Source: Nitrospira moscoviensis (GTDB lineage: Bacteria > Nitrospirota > Nitrospiria > Nitrospirales > Nitrospiraceae). Taken from it: 64,000 bases of DNA. Position numbers and translations under genes: made by a program. Shown here piece by piece: positions 24,230-32,731 of this stretch. The DNA lies in NCBI RefSeq assembly GCF_001273775.1, contig NZ_CP011801.1, forward strand, positions 1,528,001 through 1,592,000, given 5' to 3'. Numbering within the stretch: the stretch's first letter is position 1; each line of letters starts with the position of its first letter. The notes under the pieces are model-generated. The model did not search any database. It had not been told where the DNA came from and saw only the letters and a list, made by a program, of their open reading frames with translations.

Positions 24230-24409
24230 ATGAAGGGTTCGCATCAACATAAGCATGAGCACAGTCACTCGCATACCCACGGGTCATCACTCAGTCACTC
24301 CCACAAGCATGTTCATCTGCATGCCCATGACCATTCCCATGGAAAAGCGGAAGACCATGACCATGACCATCACGGTGACCACGGCGCCCACGATCACCAT
24401 CATTCATGA
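24230..24409 (+). CDS. histidine-rich 59-residue protein, probable nickel storage
   Basis: A short ORF beginning MKGSHQHKHEHSHSH and ending with HDHHHS, with 24 histidines in 59 residues (about 41%) spaced mostly every second residue, plus Asp and Glu, and no cysteine. AAGGAG lies 7 bp before ATG. Composition is like the nickel-storage protein Hpn of Helicobacter and the His-rich tails of metallochaperones. Position at the end of the hypAB/permease/TonB block favours nickel buffering. Zinc binding is possible. Assigned by composition and context only. Confidence 0.78.
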   Translation: MKGSHQHKHEHSHSHTHGSSLSHSHKHVHLHAHDHSHGKAEDHDHDHHGDHGAHDHHHS

Positions 24410-24785
24410 TCTAGCATAGGATCCTGGTTCCAGTTTCTTGCCTATCAGTGATCTACTGCTCCTCTAGCCAACTGATGGAGCATCAGAGCCTGCGCTCACT
24501 TCCGATTGAGAAGCATTCGCAGGTCTCCAAGACCGGACTACTTACATTTACGCCCTCCCCGCGAGCTTCCTTTGCCATTGCGAAGGGTTCACTAAATGTT
24601 TATCACAGGAGGCCGGAACTGGTCGGTTTGGGAGTGAACAGATCGGATGTCGGAAAATGGGGTTCTTATCGGCGGTTCGGCACCATATCCTATCTTGGAG
24701 CAGCAGGGAGAGCAGGGGGCTTTTCACGTTAATGCCGTCCCGCCCACCGGGATCCGTCATCACGTGCGCACTCGGCTTCTTGCCT
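24410..24785. other. gene-free stretch before the toxin-antitoxin pair
   Basis: No convincing gene is seen. The open frames are short, lack ribosome-binding sites and have no recognisable motif. It separates the His-rich gene from the convergent antitoxin gene. Confidence 0.5.
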
Positions 24786-25109
24786 TCAGGCCCTTGCTGC
24801 GTGCGCAACAGTCGGCATGGGCCGTACACGGACTTTCACGTCGACGCGAGAGCCGAGCCGGTTGAGGATCGACATCAGGCGATCGACAGTAAACCGTCCG
24901 AGGTCAGCATGACGAATACGTGAGAAGTCGGCGGCTGCAATGCCGGTTCGATCCTGTGCTGCGCGCACGGTGAGGTGTTCGCGGTCAAGCGTCTTGACGA
25001 TTTCAGCTGCCAGAATGGCCTTGAACTGTTCCACATCGGCGTTCTCAAGCCCGAGGTCGCGGAAGACGTTTCCGCTCCCGTGCACGACATCCGGCCTTTC
25101 TTTTTTCAT
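24786..25109 (-). CDS. HigA-like antitoxin with XRE helix-turn-helix
   Basis: A 107-residue DNA-binding antitoxin. The central region VRAAQDRTGIAAADFSRIR followed by RFTVDRLMSILNRLG matches the XRE helix-turn-helix seen in antitoxins paired with Gp49/HigB toxins. The gene follows the toxin with a 4-bp ATGA overlap, the toxin-first order typical of HigBA. It is expected to neutralise the toxin and repress the operon through the palindrome at 25478-25493. It sits close to the right end of island A, where such pairs often stabilise the element. Confidence 0.85.
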   Translation of the reverse strand: MKKERPDVVHGSGNVFRDLGLENADVEQFKAILAAEIVKTLDREHLTVRAAQDRTGIAAADFSRIRHADLGRFTVDRLMSILNRLGSRVDVKVRVRPMPTVAHAARA

Positions 25110-25453
25110 CGCAACATCTCCTTCAAACTCTTCAAACGCGCCTTGATCACCTCGATCTCACGCTTCGGCGTCTTGATGCCCTGCGTCGATTTCTTCTGGA
25201 ACGCGTGGACGACCCAAATCTCCTCGGCCAATTGCACCGCGTAGACGACACGGAAGGCATCGCCGTGGAACGGCAGCGCAATCTCGAACACGCCGGATCC
25301 AAGGCCATGCAACGGCTTGGCAATGTCCGTCTTCCCGCCTTCCGCCGCAATCGTCAAGGCCGCAAGGCAGATTGACTTGGCGCCATCCGGGAACGAGTCG
25401 AATGTTTTTAGGGCCGCCTTGATCCATGAAATCGGCCTTGTTGTCCGGGTCAT
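25106..25453 (-). CDS. HigB/Gp49-like (RelE superfamily) toxin
   Basis: A 115-residue predicted mRNA interferase. Family signatures are FPDGAKSICLAAL, KPLHGLGSGVFEI, FRVVYAVQLAEEIWVVHAF and QKKSTQGIKTPKREIE, typical of phage-derived Gp49-like toxins that cut mRNA on the ribosome. The complete length and intact motifs suggest a working toxin. Its promoter is overlapped by a palindromic operator. It pairs with the downstream antitoxin and probably serves to keep island A in the genome. Confidence 0.87.
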   Translation of the reverse strand: MTRTTRPISWIKAALKTFDSFPDGAKSICLAALTIAAEGGKTDIAKPLHGLGSGVFEIALPFHGDAFRVVYAVQLAEEIWVVHAFQKKSTQGIKTPKREIEVIKARLKSLKEMLR

Positions 25454-25474
25454 CGGTTCCGCGCTACCGCTTTT

Positions 25475-25503
25475 ATGTTGTCATAAATGACAATATGTGT
25501 CAA
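25475..25503 (-). promoter_or_regulatory. promoter and palindromic operator of the toxin-antitoxin operon
   Basis: On the minus strand TTGACA (plus 25498-25503) and CAACAT (plus 25475-25480) are 17 bp apart. Between and overlapping them is the exact inverted repeat TTGTCAT-AA-ATGACAA (25478-25493). An operator inside the core promoter is the standard layout for autorepression by a toxin-antitoxin complex. It lies 22 bp before the toxin start. Confidence 0.6.
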
Positions 25504-25699
25504 CGAATAATCCCTGCGTTGTCCTCAATGAAGAGATGAGCCATCCTGCCCTGGAGCCACGGTGTTCTGCATGCGAATCCGATGCAAGATGCGGCTTATG
25601 AGTCGACTTCCCTATCCGCTTATGACTGGAGGCTAAAGGAATGAAACGTTCTCAGGGTGTGTCTCTACGCCTAACGATATCGATGTTCCGATCGTGAAG

Positions 25700-25848
25700 A
25701 GTGCCAACAAGAGTGCCAACCAGTTGCTACTTATCCACAGAAAAAGCCCCAAACGGACGGAAAACCGGCATCAGGCGTTTGACGAAAATTGAGAAGAAAT
25801 TGAAAGGGATCGAGAAAGAGAGAACTAAACTGACAAAGTGGCGAAGGA
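25700..25848 (+). repeat. right arm of island A
   Basis: Imperfect direct repeat of 42574-42723. Starts with paired AGTGCCAAC (25700-25708 and 25712-25720), then CTACTTATCCACAG containing a perfect DnaA-box consensus TTATCCACA (25731-25739), then GCCCCAAAC, GACGGAAAAC, and AAGAAATTGAA. It runs directly into the 41-bp tRNA core. Between the toxin promoter and this arm (25504-25699) I see no gene. Confidence 0.82.
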
Positions 25849-26090
25849 CTTTTCAGGGCTGTGCTCTACCAACTGAGCTACCTCGGCACATGTTTTCAAC
25901 GACTCATGCGATGTCTCACCAAATTACGGTAGGGCTGTGCTCTCTCACCTCAGCTACTGCGGCAGTAGCGGTATATCAAGAGGTTAGAAGTTTCGATCAG
26001 ACTCGAAAACCCTGAGTGCCAACAAAAGTGCCAACAACCTTCCTCATGAGCGCTGCACGATACCCGATCATCCTTGATTCGGTCAAGGTC
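25849..26090 (+). repeat. middle tRNA-Phe 5'-half copy with left arm of island B
   Basis: Repeat of 3977-4219. The 41-bp core (25849-25889) lacks the tRNA 3' half, so it cannot encode a tRNA. AGTGCCAAC pairs occur at 26015-26023 and 26027-26035. From 26091 to the next gene (26575) no gene or clear signal is seen. Confidence 0.85.
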
Positions 26091-26575
26091 TGAGGTCAAA
26101 AGGTTGGCCACTGGGCGTAATCACGATAGCCCTACTCAAAATTGCCAGAGCAGACTTAAGACCATCGCTTTCTATTGGAGTAACTGTGTCTCACCGACTG
26201 CATAACGTCGAAGCTTTCCACTCACTTCATCCTAGATAAGCCCCATCTGCCGGACCCGCGCTCGGGGAACGATTCAGTCCAAGATTGCGGGTGCCGATGC
26301 AGGTCCCCGTGAGCTCATGGGAGTCGTGGATCCCCATACACTCGTAAAGCCTTCATCATAGGGACATGGATCGGAAGGTGAATTCCGAACGGGCACTCAC
26401 TTGAGAGAAGCGTATTCCTGAGAACCGAGGAAACGCGATTGCGACGGAATCGAGCTGCTCCCAATTCCGTTAAGCTCCACAACTAATCGTTTCCGCGCAG
26501 CGAGTCTTCGTGGTGCGACGAAAACTCGATGAAGGACAGCAAGAAAGGGAACAGTACAAGTCTCGGAGGATCCTG

Positions 26576-28033
26576 ATGTTATTCAAGAACGGAGCGTGGC
26601 ACGAAGATTGGACTAGGCATGGGACCAAAGGACTAATCGCGGATCACTCGCGAGAATGGCTGGATGGAGCGATCATGAATCATTGGATAAGGAGGCATCC
26701 CCCAACACGTGATCTGTACGTCGCGGGCCTCCTCTTCACGTTTTTTTTCCTCGTCATTGCGGTCTTCCAAATACTGAAGCCCCTGAAGAGTGGTTTGTTC
26801 GTCGAGCACTATGGGGCGCAGACGGAGCTCTATGCCAAGTTGGCCAATGTGCTTCTCGCCGGGATGGCAGTCGGCATCTTTACAGGTCTGTACAACAGGT
26901 TTTCGAGGCGGCGGTTCATCTCAGTGTTAAGTGGGGCCTTCGCCGTGGCGTTCCTCGGGCTTGCCTTTCTCCTCCCGGATGACGAACAGCCTCTCCTGAT
27001 CTGGACCCTCTACTTCCTGGGCGATCTCGAAGTCACGGTCATGGTGACGGCGTTTTGGGCCTACTTGACGGATCTGGCTCGCGGACCCGATGCGCAGCGC
27101 TTCTTCGGTCCGATCGGTGTCGGTGGAGTCCTCGGCGGTTGGGCAGGAAGCTCCCTTGCGAAGTTTCTTCTTTGGAGCGCGGGAACGAAAGGACTGCTCG
27201 TCATCGCTGCCGGACTCATGGGAGGTGTTCTTTTGGCCGTCGCTGTCACAGAATCTCTGGTGCGGAGATCCTCGACGTTCAACCCGATTCAGCGACTCCA
27301 CGCTGTACCGAAGGATCAGAAACGCGCCGCCGGGGGGTTGCCTGACCTGATCGAAGGAGCGAGGTTGGTCGTGCGGTCACCGTACCTCATGAGCATAGCC
27401 GGACTCCTGGGGTGCTATGAAATGGCTTCGCAACTGATCGACTACCAGTTCAAACTCGCGGCTCAGGGTGTGTCCGGTGTGCAAGCCACACAAACGTTCC
27501 TCATCGACATTTATCTCTACTCGAACCTGCTCTCCGTCCTGGCGCAGTTTTTCTTGGTTGGCATGATGATGAAACGGTTCGGCCCGCGCGTGACGCTCTT
27601 GGCCCTTCCTGCGGCCATCACGGCAGGCTCTCTGGGGTTTCTCGCGATGCCGACGTTGGCCGCGGTCAGCCTTTTGGTCATTCTGGATAACGGCCTGAAC
27701 TATTCGATCCAGCAGACGGGTCGAGAATCGTTGTACCTCGCGACCACGGCAGACGAGAAATATAAGGCCCGCGCGTTTATCTCCATTTTTGTCCAACGCC
27801 TAGCCAAGGGACTCAGCATCTTGGCGGTTCTGGCGGTCGGATCCATCGGACTCCCCGCATACTATCTGACCCTCATCACCATCGGGGCGATGGGCATCAT
27901 GGTGGTTCTGAGTCTCAAGGCGAGCCGGCGCTTCGGCGAGGCAGTCGACAAGTCAACCGTGATACCGCGGACGAAGCACGTCTCACCGGCCGGCAGGTCG
28001 GAGGGCAACCACGTGTTGGCGGCCAGCGCTTAA
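26576..28033 (+). CDS. NTP/NDP-exchange-like (or MFS) membrane carrier
   Basis: A 485-residue protein with about 12 membrane spans from residue ~50 on. It starts at ATG 26576, which has GGAGGA five bases upstream; the open frame extends 22 codons further 5'. The segments RDLYVAGLLFTFFFLVIAVFQILKP and ADEKYKARAFISIFVQRLAKG are like ATP:ADP-antiporter-type (Npt/Tlc) carriers and related MFS proteins. A relative lies at 57713. Such carriers in free-living bacteria have no settled substrate, so specificity is left open. First of a two-gene unit with mlaA, 31 bp downstream. Confidence 0.75.
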   Translation: MLFKNGAWHEDWTRHGTKGLIADHSREWLDGAIMNHWIRRHPPTRDLYVAGLLFTFFFLVIAVFQILKPLKSGLFVEHYGAQTELYAKLANVLLAGMAVGIFTGLYNRFSRRRFISVLSGAFAVAFLGLAFLLPDDEQPLLIWTLYFLGDLEVTVMVTAFWAYLTDLARGPDAQRFFGPIGVGGVLGGWAGSSLAKFLLWSAGTKGLLVIAAGLMGGVLLAVAVTESLVRRSSTFNPIQRLHAVPKDQKRAAGGLPDLIEGARLVVRSPYLMSIAGLLGCYEMASQLIDYQFKLAAQGVSGVQATQTFLIDIYLYSNLLSVLAQFFLVGMMMKRFGPRVTLLALPAAITAGSLGFLAMPTLAAVSLLVILDNGLNYSIQQTGRESLYLATTADEKYKARAFISIFVQRLAKGLSILAVLAVGSIGLPAYYLTLITIGAMGIMVVLSLKASRRFGEAVDKSTVIPRTKHVSPAGRSEGNHVLAASA

Positions 28034-28064
28034 TGAAACGTTAAGGGAAGAGGATCGAAAGGAT

Positions 28065-28898
28065 ATGCTGCACGTGAACGCTCCTCACTCTTCTACTCAC
28101 GTGGCCGTGCCTTTGCGCCGGCTGACCACTGTGCGCCTTCGAGCCGTTTGCCTTCTCGTACTCCTGACTGGCTGGCCGGGGAGTTGCCTTCTCGACGTCA
28201 TGGCAGCTGAAATCGTTGGTGAAGGGCACGAGCGTTTCGCGCCGCACGACCTCGATCATGCCGCTGATCCGTTCAGCGAGAACAGCCTGGAGTCCATTGA
28301 CGATCCGTGGGAAGGATTCAATTCGAGCATGTTTGCGTTCAATCAGTCAGTCGACCGATATGCCATCAAACCACTTGCCACCGGTTATGACTGGATCGTT
28401 CCAGACCCGGTTGAACGCTCGATCGGGCGGGCATTTCGCAACGTTCGCTTGATGCCGCGGATGCTCAATAATCTCTTACAGGGGAAATGGCAAGCGACCG
28501 GAAGGGAACTCGGTCGGTTCGCCATCAATAGCATGGTCGGAGTGGCCGGCCTGTTCGATGTTGCTGACCAATGGTTCGGACTCGGCTCACTGGCGGATGA
28601 AGATGCAGGGCAGACACTTGCCGTCTACGGCGTCGAGCCTGGTCCCTATCTGGTGTTACCGTTGCTGCCCCCGACTACCGTTCGGGATGGAGTCGGATTC
28701 CTGAGCGATCTCGTCCTTGATCCTCTGACACTGTTCCTGCCCCTCGCACCTCAGATCGTCTCGCAGGCGGGTGAGACGGTCAATGATCGGTCTCGGAACT
28801 TGGAACTGTTGGACGGTCTCGAACAAAGCACGCTGGATCTCTATAGCGCTGCTCGGAATGCCTACGCTCAAGCACGCACCAGAGCGATTCGAGAGTGA
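28065..28898 (+). CDS. mlaA: MlaA/VacJ-family outer-membrane lipid-asymmetry protein
   Basis: A 277-residue protein of the MlaA family, which removes misplaced phospholipids from the outer leaflet of the outer membrane. Family segments are DPWEGFNSSMFAFNQSVDRYAIKPLATGY (shortened: residues about 81-109), NNLLQGKW, FAINSMVGVAGLFD and AVYGVEPGPYLVLPLLPPTTVRDGVG. The N-terminus is hydrophobic with a cysteine in PGSC, but this is not a strong lipobox. No other mla genes are adjacent; the upstream neighbour is a membrane carrier. Confidence 0.9.
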   Translation: MLHVNAPHSSTHVAVPLRRLTTVRLRAVCLLVLLTGWPGSCLLDVMAAEIVGEGHERFAPHDLDHAADPFSENSLESIDDPWEGFNSSMFAFNQSVDRYAIKPLATGYDWIVPDPVERSIGRAFRNVRLMPRMLNNLLQGKWQATGRELGRFAINSMVGVAGLFDVADQWFGLGSLADEDAGQTLAVYGVEPGPYLVLPLLPPTTVRDGVGFLSDLVLDPLTLFLPLAPQIVSQAGETVNDRSRNLELLDGLEQSTLDLYSAARNAYAQARTRAIRE

Positions 28899-28959
28899 GC
28901 GGTTGATTCGCATGCGATCAGCCTGGGTGTCATGGTGATGAGAAACGCAGGAGGGCAAA

Positions 28960-29127
28960 ATGGAATGTGGTCGCTGTCATGGACTGATGGTCTGGTACTA
29001 CATCGTGGACTTGCTTGCATCGGAAACTGACGGTCTGGCCTGGCGATGCGTGTCATGTGGAGACATCCTGGATCCTGTCATTCTTTCCAACGGACAACGG
29101 CGGGACCGCTTGACTCACGCCATCTAG
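28960..29127 (+). CDS. 55-residue zinc-ribbon protein
   Basis: Short ORF MECGRCHGLMVWYYIVD with a second knuckle WRCVSCGDILDP and a basic tail (GQRRDRLTHAI). Two CxxC pairs spaced 25 residues apart make a zinc ribbon. A GGAGG lies 6 bp before ATG. Very small proteins of this type recur near regulators in this window (also 44195). Function unknown. Confidence 0.65.
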   Translation: MECGRCHGLMVWYYIVDLLASETDGLAWRCVSCGDILDPVILSNGQRRDRLTHAI

Positions 29128-29244
29128 AACAGACCCCGGCATTCTGACCTTGCGGCAGCCTGAACGAGACAGGGAAAAGAGCGGTCACTCAGAGGCAGAG
29201 AGTCCCGATTCCTGTGGAAGATGTGATCCATGAGAGCAGATGCG

Positions 29245-30318
29245 TCAATCCGGTTTCTTGATTCCCAGCTTCTTGATGCGGGACACCAAGGTAGTCGGCT
29301 TGACTCCTAAACGCTCTGCTGCGCCCCCCGGTCCGTAAATGCGCCAGTGACTCAGGTGCAGCGCGGTCAACAAGTTGTCGCGTTCCCATTGCCGCATCTC
29401 GGCTTCGGTCAACACCTCTCCTTCGCTCAATCGTGCGGCAGTGCGTATCGGGCGCGTCACTAGCTGTTCCTGATTTGTTCCATGAGGCAATTCGAATTCA
29501 AGCGAACAACCTTGTGACGCAATGACGGCTCGCTCGATCACGTTCTGGAGCTCTCGCACATTCCCGGGCCAATCGTAGAGTTGTAGCTGCCTTACCTGAG
29601 CCTCCGGCATAGGCGGTCTGGAACAATGCAGCCGTTCGGCAGCCTGTTCGACGAAGTGCGCGGCGAGCAATGGAATGTCTTCCTTTCGATGGCGTAGAGG
29701 CACGACAGGAATGGGATAAACGTTCAGGCGATAATAGAGGTCCTGTCTGAATCGTCCCGCCTGAACATCCCTCGTGAGGTCTCGATTGGTGGCCGCGACG
29801 ATCCGGACATTGACCGTTCGGGTCGTTTCCTCTCCCACCCGCTCATATTCCCCTTCCTGCAGCACACGCAGTAACTTGCTCTGCAGTTCCACCGGTATCT
29901 CTCCGACCTCATCGAGGAAGAGCGTGCCGCCATTGGCCGACTCGAATCGGCCGGCACGATCCTTCAGGGCACCGGTGAAGGCTCCTTTGACGTGCCCGAA
30001 AAATTCGCTTTCGTAAAGTTCTCTTGGAATCGAGGCACAGTTCACGCGGACAAGTGCCCGACTTCGACGTTGGCTTCGCTCGTGAATTTCGCGTGCCACC
30101 AATTCCTTGCCGGTTCCGGATTCGCCAAGAATGAGGACCGTGGCATCCGTAGGGGCGACAAGGTCAATCTGCTGAACCATCGCACGCAAGGCGTCACTCC
30201 GCCCGACGAGATTCCCGAAACCGTGTTCGGACATCCGCTCCAATTGGAGAGAGCGTTCTCGTTCGGCCCTAGGTGTGAGGCGGGGCGTCTCTGCATAGGC
30301 TGCGTGGTCGGCTGGCAT
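29245..30318 (-). CDS. sigma-54-dependent activator without sensor domain
   Basis: A 357-residue protein with an AAA+ domain (about 35-265; [35 protein letters not shown]) and a Fis-like helix-turn-helix at the end ([24 protein letters not shown]). Relatives such as FhlA or NorR have a long N-terminal GAF domain. Here only about 30 residues precede the AAA+ core, so the regulator is either constitutively active, controlled by level or a partner, or truncated by a lost 5' part. It may act on the TGGCACG-type sites at 31475 and 40161 in the same island. Confidence 0.88.
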   Translation of the reverse strand: MPADHAAYAETPRLTPRAERERSLQLERMSEHGFGNLVGRSDALRAMVQQIDLVAPTDATVLILGESGTGKELVAREIHERSQRRSRALVRVNCASIPRELYESEFFGHVKGAFTGALKDRAGRFESANGGTLFLDEVGEIPVELQSKLLRVLQEGEYERVGEETTRTVNVRIVAATNRDLTRDVQAGRFRQDLYYRLNVYPIPVVPLRHRKEDIPLLAAHFVEQAAERLHCSRPPMPEAQVRQLQLYDWPGNVRELQNVIERAVIASQGCSLEFELPHGTNQEQLVTRPIRTAARLSEGEVLTEAEMRQWERDNLLTALHLSHWRIYGPGGAAERLGVKPTTLVSRIKKLGIKKPD

Positions 30319-30613
30319 AAGTGGAGTCCCGCTGAAACTGTTACCGTGCGTAAAGCTTTGCCGACTTGTCGCGAGGGAGTATGTCGCAAGTCAAGGATTC
30401 CGTCTGTTCGCTAGATAACAGTCCCTCAAAATCAGTTCACCGTTTGGCCTCATGAGGGGCCCGCATCACCTCTTGCTCCGGTGTCGACTCAGAACTGCCG
30501 GTTAATCCGACAAGTGGACAAAATTATGAGTCGCCGCACGTGACCGATCCTTACACATGTGGTCCCCTAGTAGTGTCCGCTCTTCACGCTGCACGTGGTT
30601 GGTTGACGGAAGA
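30319..30613. other. intergenic region between two minus-strand regulators
   Basis: About 295 bp downstream of the Crp/Fnr gene and upstream of the sigma-54 activator. No gene is seen. It probably holds the activator's promoter, which I could not locate with confidence. Confidence 0.4.
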
Positions 30614-31285
30614 CTACTCGAGAGCCCTGAGGTTCTGAATGCAGATCAGTGTGCGGTGGTAGTCGAGGATGCCGCGACTCTTGAATTCATTGAGGATCGT
30701 GCTGACGACGGGCCTGGCTGCTCCGACGAGATCTGCCAATTCTTGCTGGGTAAGTTTGATATCCAGCTCGAAGCCGTGCCGGCAATGTCCGCCTTGTGTC
30801 CCGGCGAGGTCGCGCAATGTCTCCGCGAGTCTCGATCGGACATCATGGAACATCATCAGCTCCAGCTTCCGTTCGAGGAGCCGCTGTCCTTTGGAAAGGG
30901 TTTCGATGGTGTCCCACGCCAACAACGGCTGAGACCTCAAAAGTTCCCTCAGCTCCTTTACCAGAACCCGATAGAGGACAGTACGACCTTTGGCCTCTGC
31001 GGTGTCTGTGAGTGTGGTGCTCGATTGGTCAGCCAGTGGAGCGCCGAACATCTGTCCCTCGGTTAATACGGCCATCGTGAACTGATCTCCATCGCGATTC
31101 AGCCGTGAGAGCTTCACCCGCCCCCTCGCAATGATGAACGCGACATCGGCTATGTCTCCTTGACGATGAATCACCGCCTTGTCTCCCAACGTTACCACAG
31201 AGAACGAAGGACAGTGATGCCGCCACTCGGCTTCAGACAGTTCCTCCAGAGAATGAGAAGGAGTTCCGCGGTTCATATTCACCAA
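30614..31285 (-). CDS. Crp/Fnr-family transcription regulator
   Basis: A 223-residue protein with an N-terminal cyclic-nucleotide-binding-like beta-barrel (AVIHRQGDIADVAFIIARGRVKLSRL, quoted region about residues 37-62) and a C-terminal winged helix (LTQQELADLVGAARPVVSTILNEFKSRG split at about 175-205). It lacks the four cysteines of FNR that bind an oxygen-sensing cluster, and the phosphate-binding arginine-serine of CRP is not obvious. The signal is unknown; haem-free NO or redox sensing is possible. It diverges from the AhpD/YHS/P460 genes and may regulate them. Confidence 0.88.
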   Translation of the reverse strand: MVNMNRGTPSHSLEELSEAEWRHHCPSFSVVTLGDKAVIHRQGDIADVAFIIARGRVKLSRLNRDGDQFTMAVLTEGQMFGAPLADQSSTTLTDTAEAKGRTVLYRVLVKELRELLRSQPLLAWDTIETLSKGQRLLERKLELMMFHDVRSRLAETLRDLAGTQGGHCRHGFELDIKLTQQELADLVGAARPVVSTILNEFKSRGILDYHRTLICIQNLRALE

Positions 31286-31474
31286 GAGCTCGGCAAGTTC
31301 GCTGGGCCACGTTCTGGCTTCGCGAGGCCGTGGTCGAATCGCTGACTAACTTAAACGAGATCTCGTGGCGACACAACGACTCCTTGTTGTCCACGAATTG
31401 TCGTGATCGCTCAGATGGAGGTCAGCCCGAGGCTCTTAACCGTAATTTCAACGCGTTCCCATCAAACGTCGGCG

Positions 31475-31490
31475 TGGCACGCGGCTTGAC
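31475..31490 (+). promoter_or_regulatory. sigma-54-like promoter before the AhpD-like/YHS/P460 genes
   Basis: TGGCACGCGGCTTGAC matches the -24 box TGGCACG exactly and has TTG at the right distance, but the -12 element reads GA instead of GC, which normally weakens activity. It lies 105 bp upstream of the first gene. The nearby sensor-less sigma-54 activator makes it worth testing. No gene lies in 31286-31594. Confidence 0.42.
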
Positions 31491-31594
31491 ATAGTGGTGA
31501 CACGTGCAGGCCGTTCGAGGATCAAGTGGAGGCACTCCTCCATCGATCGGCGGACGCGATGACATCATAACCCTTAACTTGCAGGAGGACCGAC

Positions 31595-32146
31595 ATGCCA
31601 CGCATTCAACCGCTTGAGCCAGGAGCCGCAAAGCCGAAGGCTGCTGAATTGCTGACCGCCATTCAGCGCCAATTCGGAGTCGTGCCAAATCTCTTCAAGA
31701 CCTTGGCCCATGCCCCGTCTGTGCTCGGGGGCTATCTCAACTTCACCAAGTCGCTTGGGGCCGGGAAGCTGTCCGCGGCGCTGCGGGAACAAATTGCACT
31801 CGCGGTCGCCGGGGCCAACCGTTGCGGATACTGCGCGTCGGCCCATACGGCCATCGCGAAACAAGCCGGTCTCGATACGCGGGAATTAGGCCGTAATCTC
31901 AATGGGAAGTCGGAGGATCCGCACACGCAAGCGGTACTGACGTTCGTCAACAGCGTCGTGACGTCACGCGGCAATGTGACAGACGCGGATCTGGCACAGG
32001 TACGAGCCGCGGGAGTGTCGGATGGAGAGATCGTGGAGATCATTGCCAACATTGCGATCAACATCTTCACCAACTACTTCAATCTCGTGACAGGAACAGA
32101 GGTGGATTTTCCGGTGGTCGACGTGGGCCAGGCCCGCGCCGCGTAG
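31595..32146 (+). CDS. AhpD-like carboxymuconolactone-decarboxylase-family protein
   Basis: A 183-residue peroxidase-related protein. The redox motif is CGYCASAHTAIAKQAG, the CxxC plus downstream histidine of the AhpD group, which reduce peroxides. VPNLFKTLAHAPSVLGGYL and IVEIIANIAINIFTNYFN are typical of the uncharacterised branch with this domain. AGGAGG precedes ATG. The next gene (YHS) is 44 bp downstream. A second family member occurs at 41897. Confidence 0.9.
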   Translation: MPRIQPLEPGAAKPKAAELLTAIQRQFGVVPNLFKTLAHAPSVLGGYLNFTKSLGAGKLSAALREQIALAVAGANRCGYCASAHTAIAKQAGLDTRELGRNLNGKSEDPHTQAVLTFVNSVVTSRGNVTDADLAQVRAAGVSDGEIVEIIANIAINIFTNYFNLVTGTEVDFPVVDVGQARAA

Positions 32147-32190
32147 TGGTCGCATCACATTCACACTTTCACATCAAAAGGAGGTTTCCC

Positions 32191-32652
32191 ATGCATTCGG
32201 TGAAGAGAGCAGTTCTGGGTTTCATGGCGCTGATCGCCGCCGCCATTGCTACACCGGCCCTCGCGACGGACTACACCCATAGTACGCCTGGCGCGGGCGG
32301 CTATGACGTGGTGGCGTATTTCATGGATGGCAAGGCCATGAGGGGGTCAGGTTATCACGTCGCCGATTACAACGGCGTGACCTATGCCTTCACGTCGGAA
32401 GAGCACAAGAAACTCTTCGTCGCAAATCCGACGAAGTACCTTCCAGCCTATGGAGGGTACTGCGCCTACGGTGTGTCGGTGGCGAAGAAGTTTGTGGCTG
32501 ATCCCGAGGTCTGGAAGATCGTCGATGGCACGCTCTACTTGAACTTGGACAAGGGGATTCAGGTCAAGTGGGAAAAAGACATTCCCGGAAACATCAAGAA
32601 GGCGGAGAAAAACTGGTCCGCCATCAAGGACAAGGCTCCCGGTGATCTGTGA
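32191..32652 (+). CDS. exported YHS-domain protein
   Basis: A 153-residue protein with a signal peptide (cleavage likely after ATPALA, residue ~25) and a YHS-type domain: GGYDVVAYFMDGKAMRGS, YNGVTYAFTSEEHKKLF, NPTKYLPAYGGYCAYGVS. YHS domains often bind metals and travel with redox or metal-transport proteins. ATG 32191 has AAAGGAGG six bases upstream; a longer in-frame start overlaps the previous gene and is rejected. It precedes cytochrome P460, separated by a hairpin. Confidence 0.88.
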   Translation: MHSVKRAVLGFMALIAAAIATPALATDYTHSTPGAGGYDVVAYFMDGKAMRGSGYHVADYNGVTYAFTSEEHKKLFVANPTKYLPAYGGYCAYGVSVAKKFVADPEVWKIVDGTLYLNLDKGIQVKWEKDIPGNIKKAEKNWSAIKDKAPGDL

Positions 32653-32665
32653 GGACCATTAGGAA

Positions 32666-32694
32666 AGGCCCGCCGCAAGAAACGCGGCGGGCCT
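32666..32694 (+). terminator. GC-rich hairpin terminator after the YHS gene
   Basis: AGGCCCGCCGC (32666-32676) and GCGGCGGGCCT (32684-32694) form a perfect 11-bp stem with a 7-nt loop, directly after the YHS stop. The following CTGTCT is only weakly T-rich. It probably ends or attenuates the AhpD-YHS transcript before P460. Confidence 0.65.
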
Positions 32695-32731
32695 CTGTCT
32701 CGGTTGAGTTGCAGCAGGAAGGAAAACGGAC

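Larger units (their letters stand above)
3977..25848. mobile_element. genomic island A at tRNA-Phe, carrying the hydrogenase system
   Basis: Bounded on both sides by the same 41-bp tRNA-Phe 5' half (3977-4017 and 25849-25889). Just inside the left end is an arm of about 200 bp and just inside the right end an arm of about 150 bp, each with paired AGTGCCAAC repeats. Cargo is the hydrogenase regulon (4791-24409) plus a toxin-antitoxin remnant at the left and a HigBA-like pair at the right. No integrase, transposase or conjugation gene is visible, so the island may be mobilised in trans or may have lost its recombinase. Boundaries are read directly from the repeats; mobility is inferred. Confidence 0.75.

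Noticed and set aside
25849..25889. additional tRNA-Phe genes at the core copies (also 42724-42764)
   Set aside because: Only the 5' half and anticodon-loop side are present; the T-arm and acceptor 3' strand are missing, so no tRNA can form.
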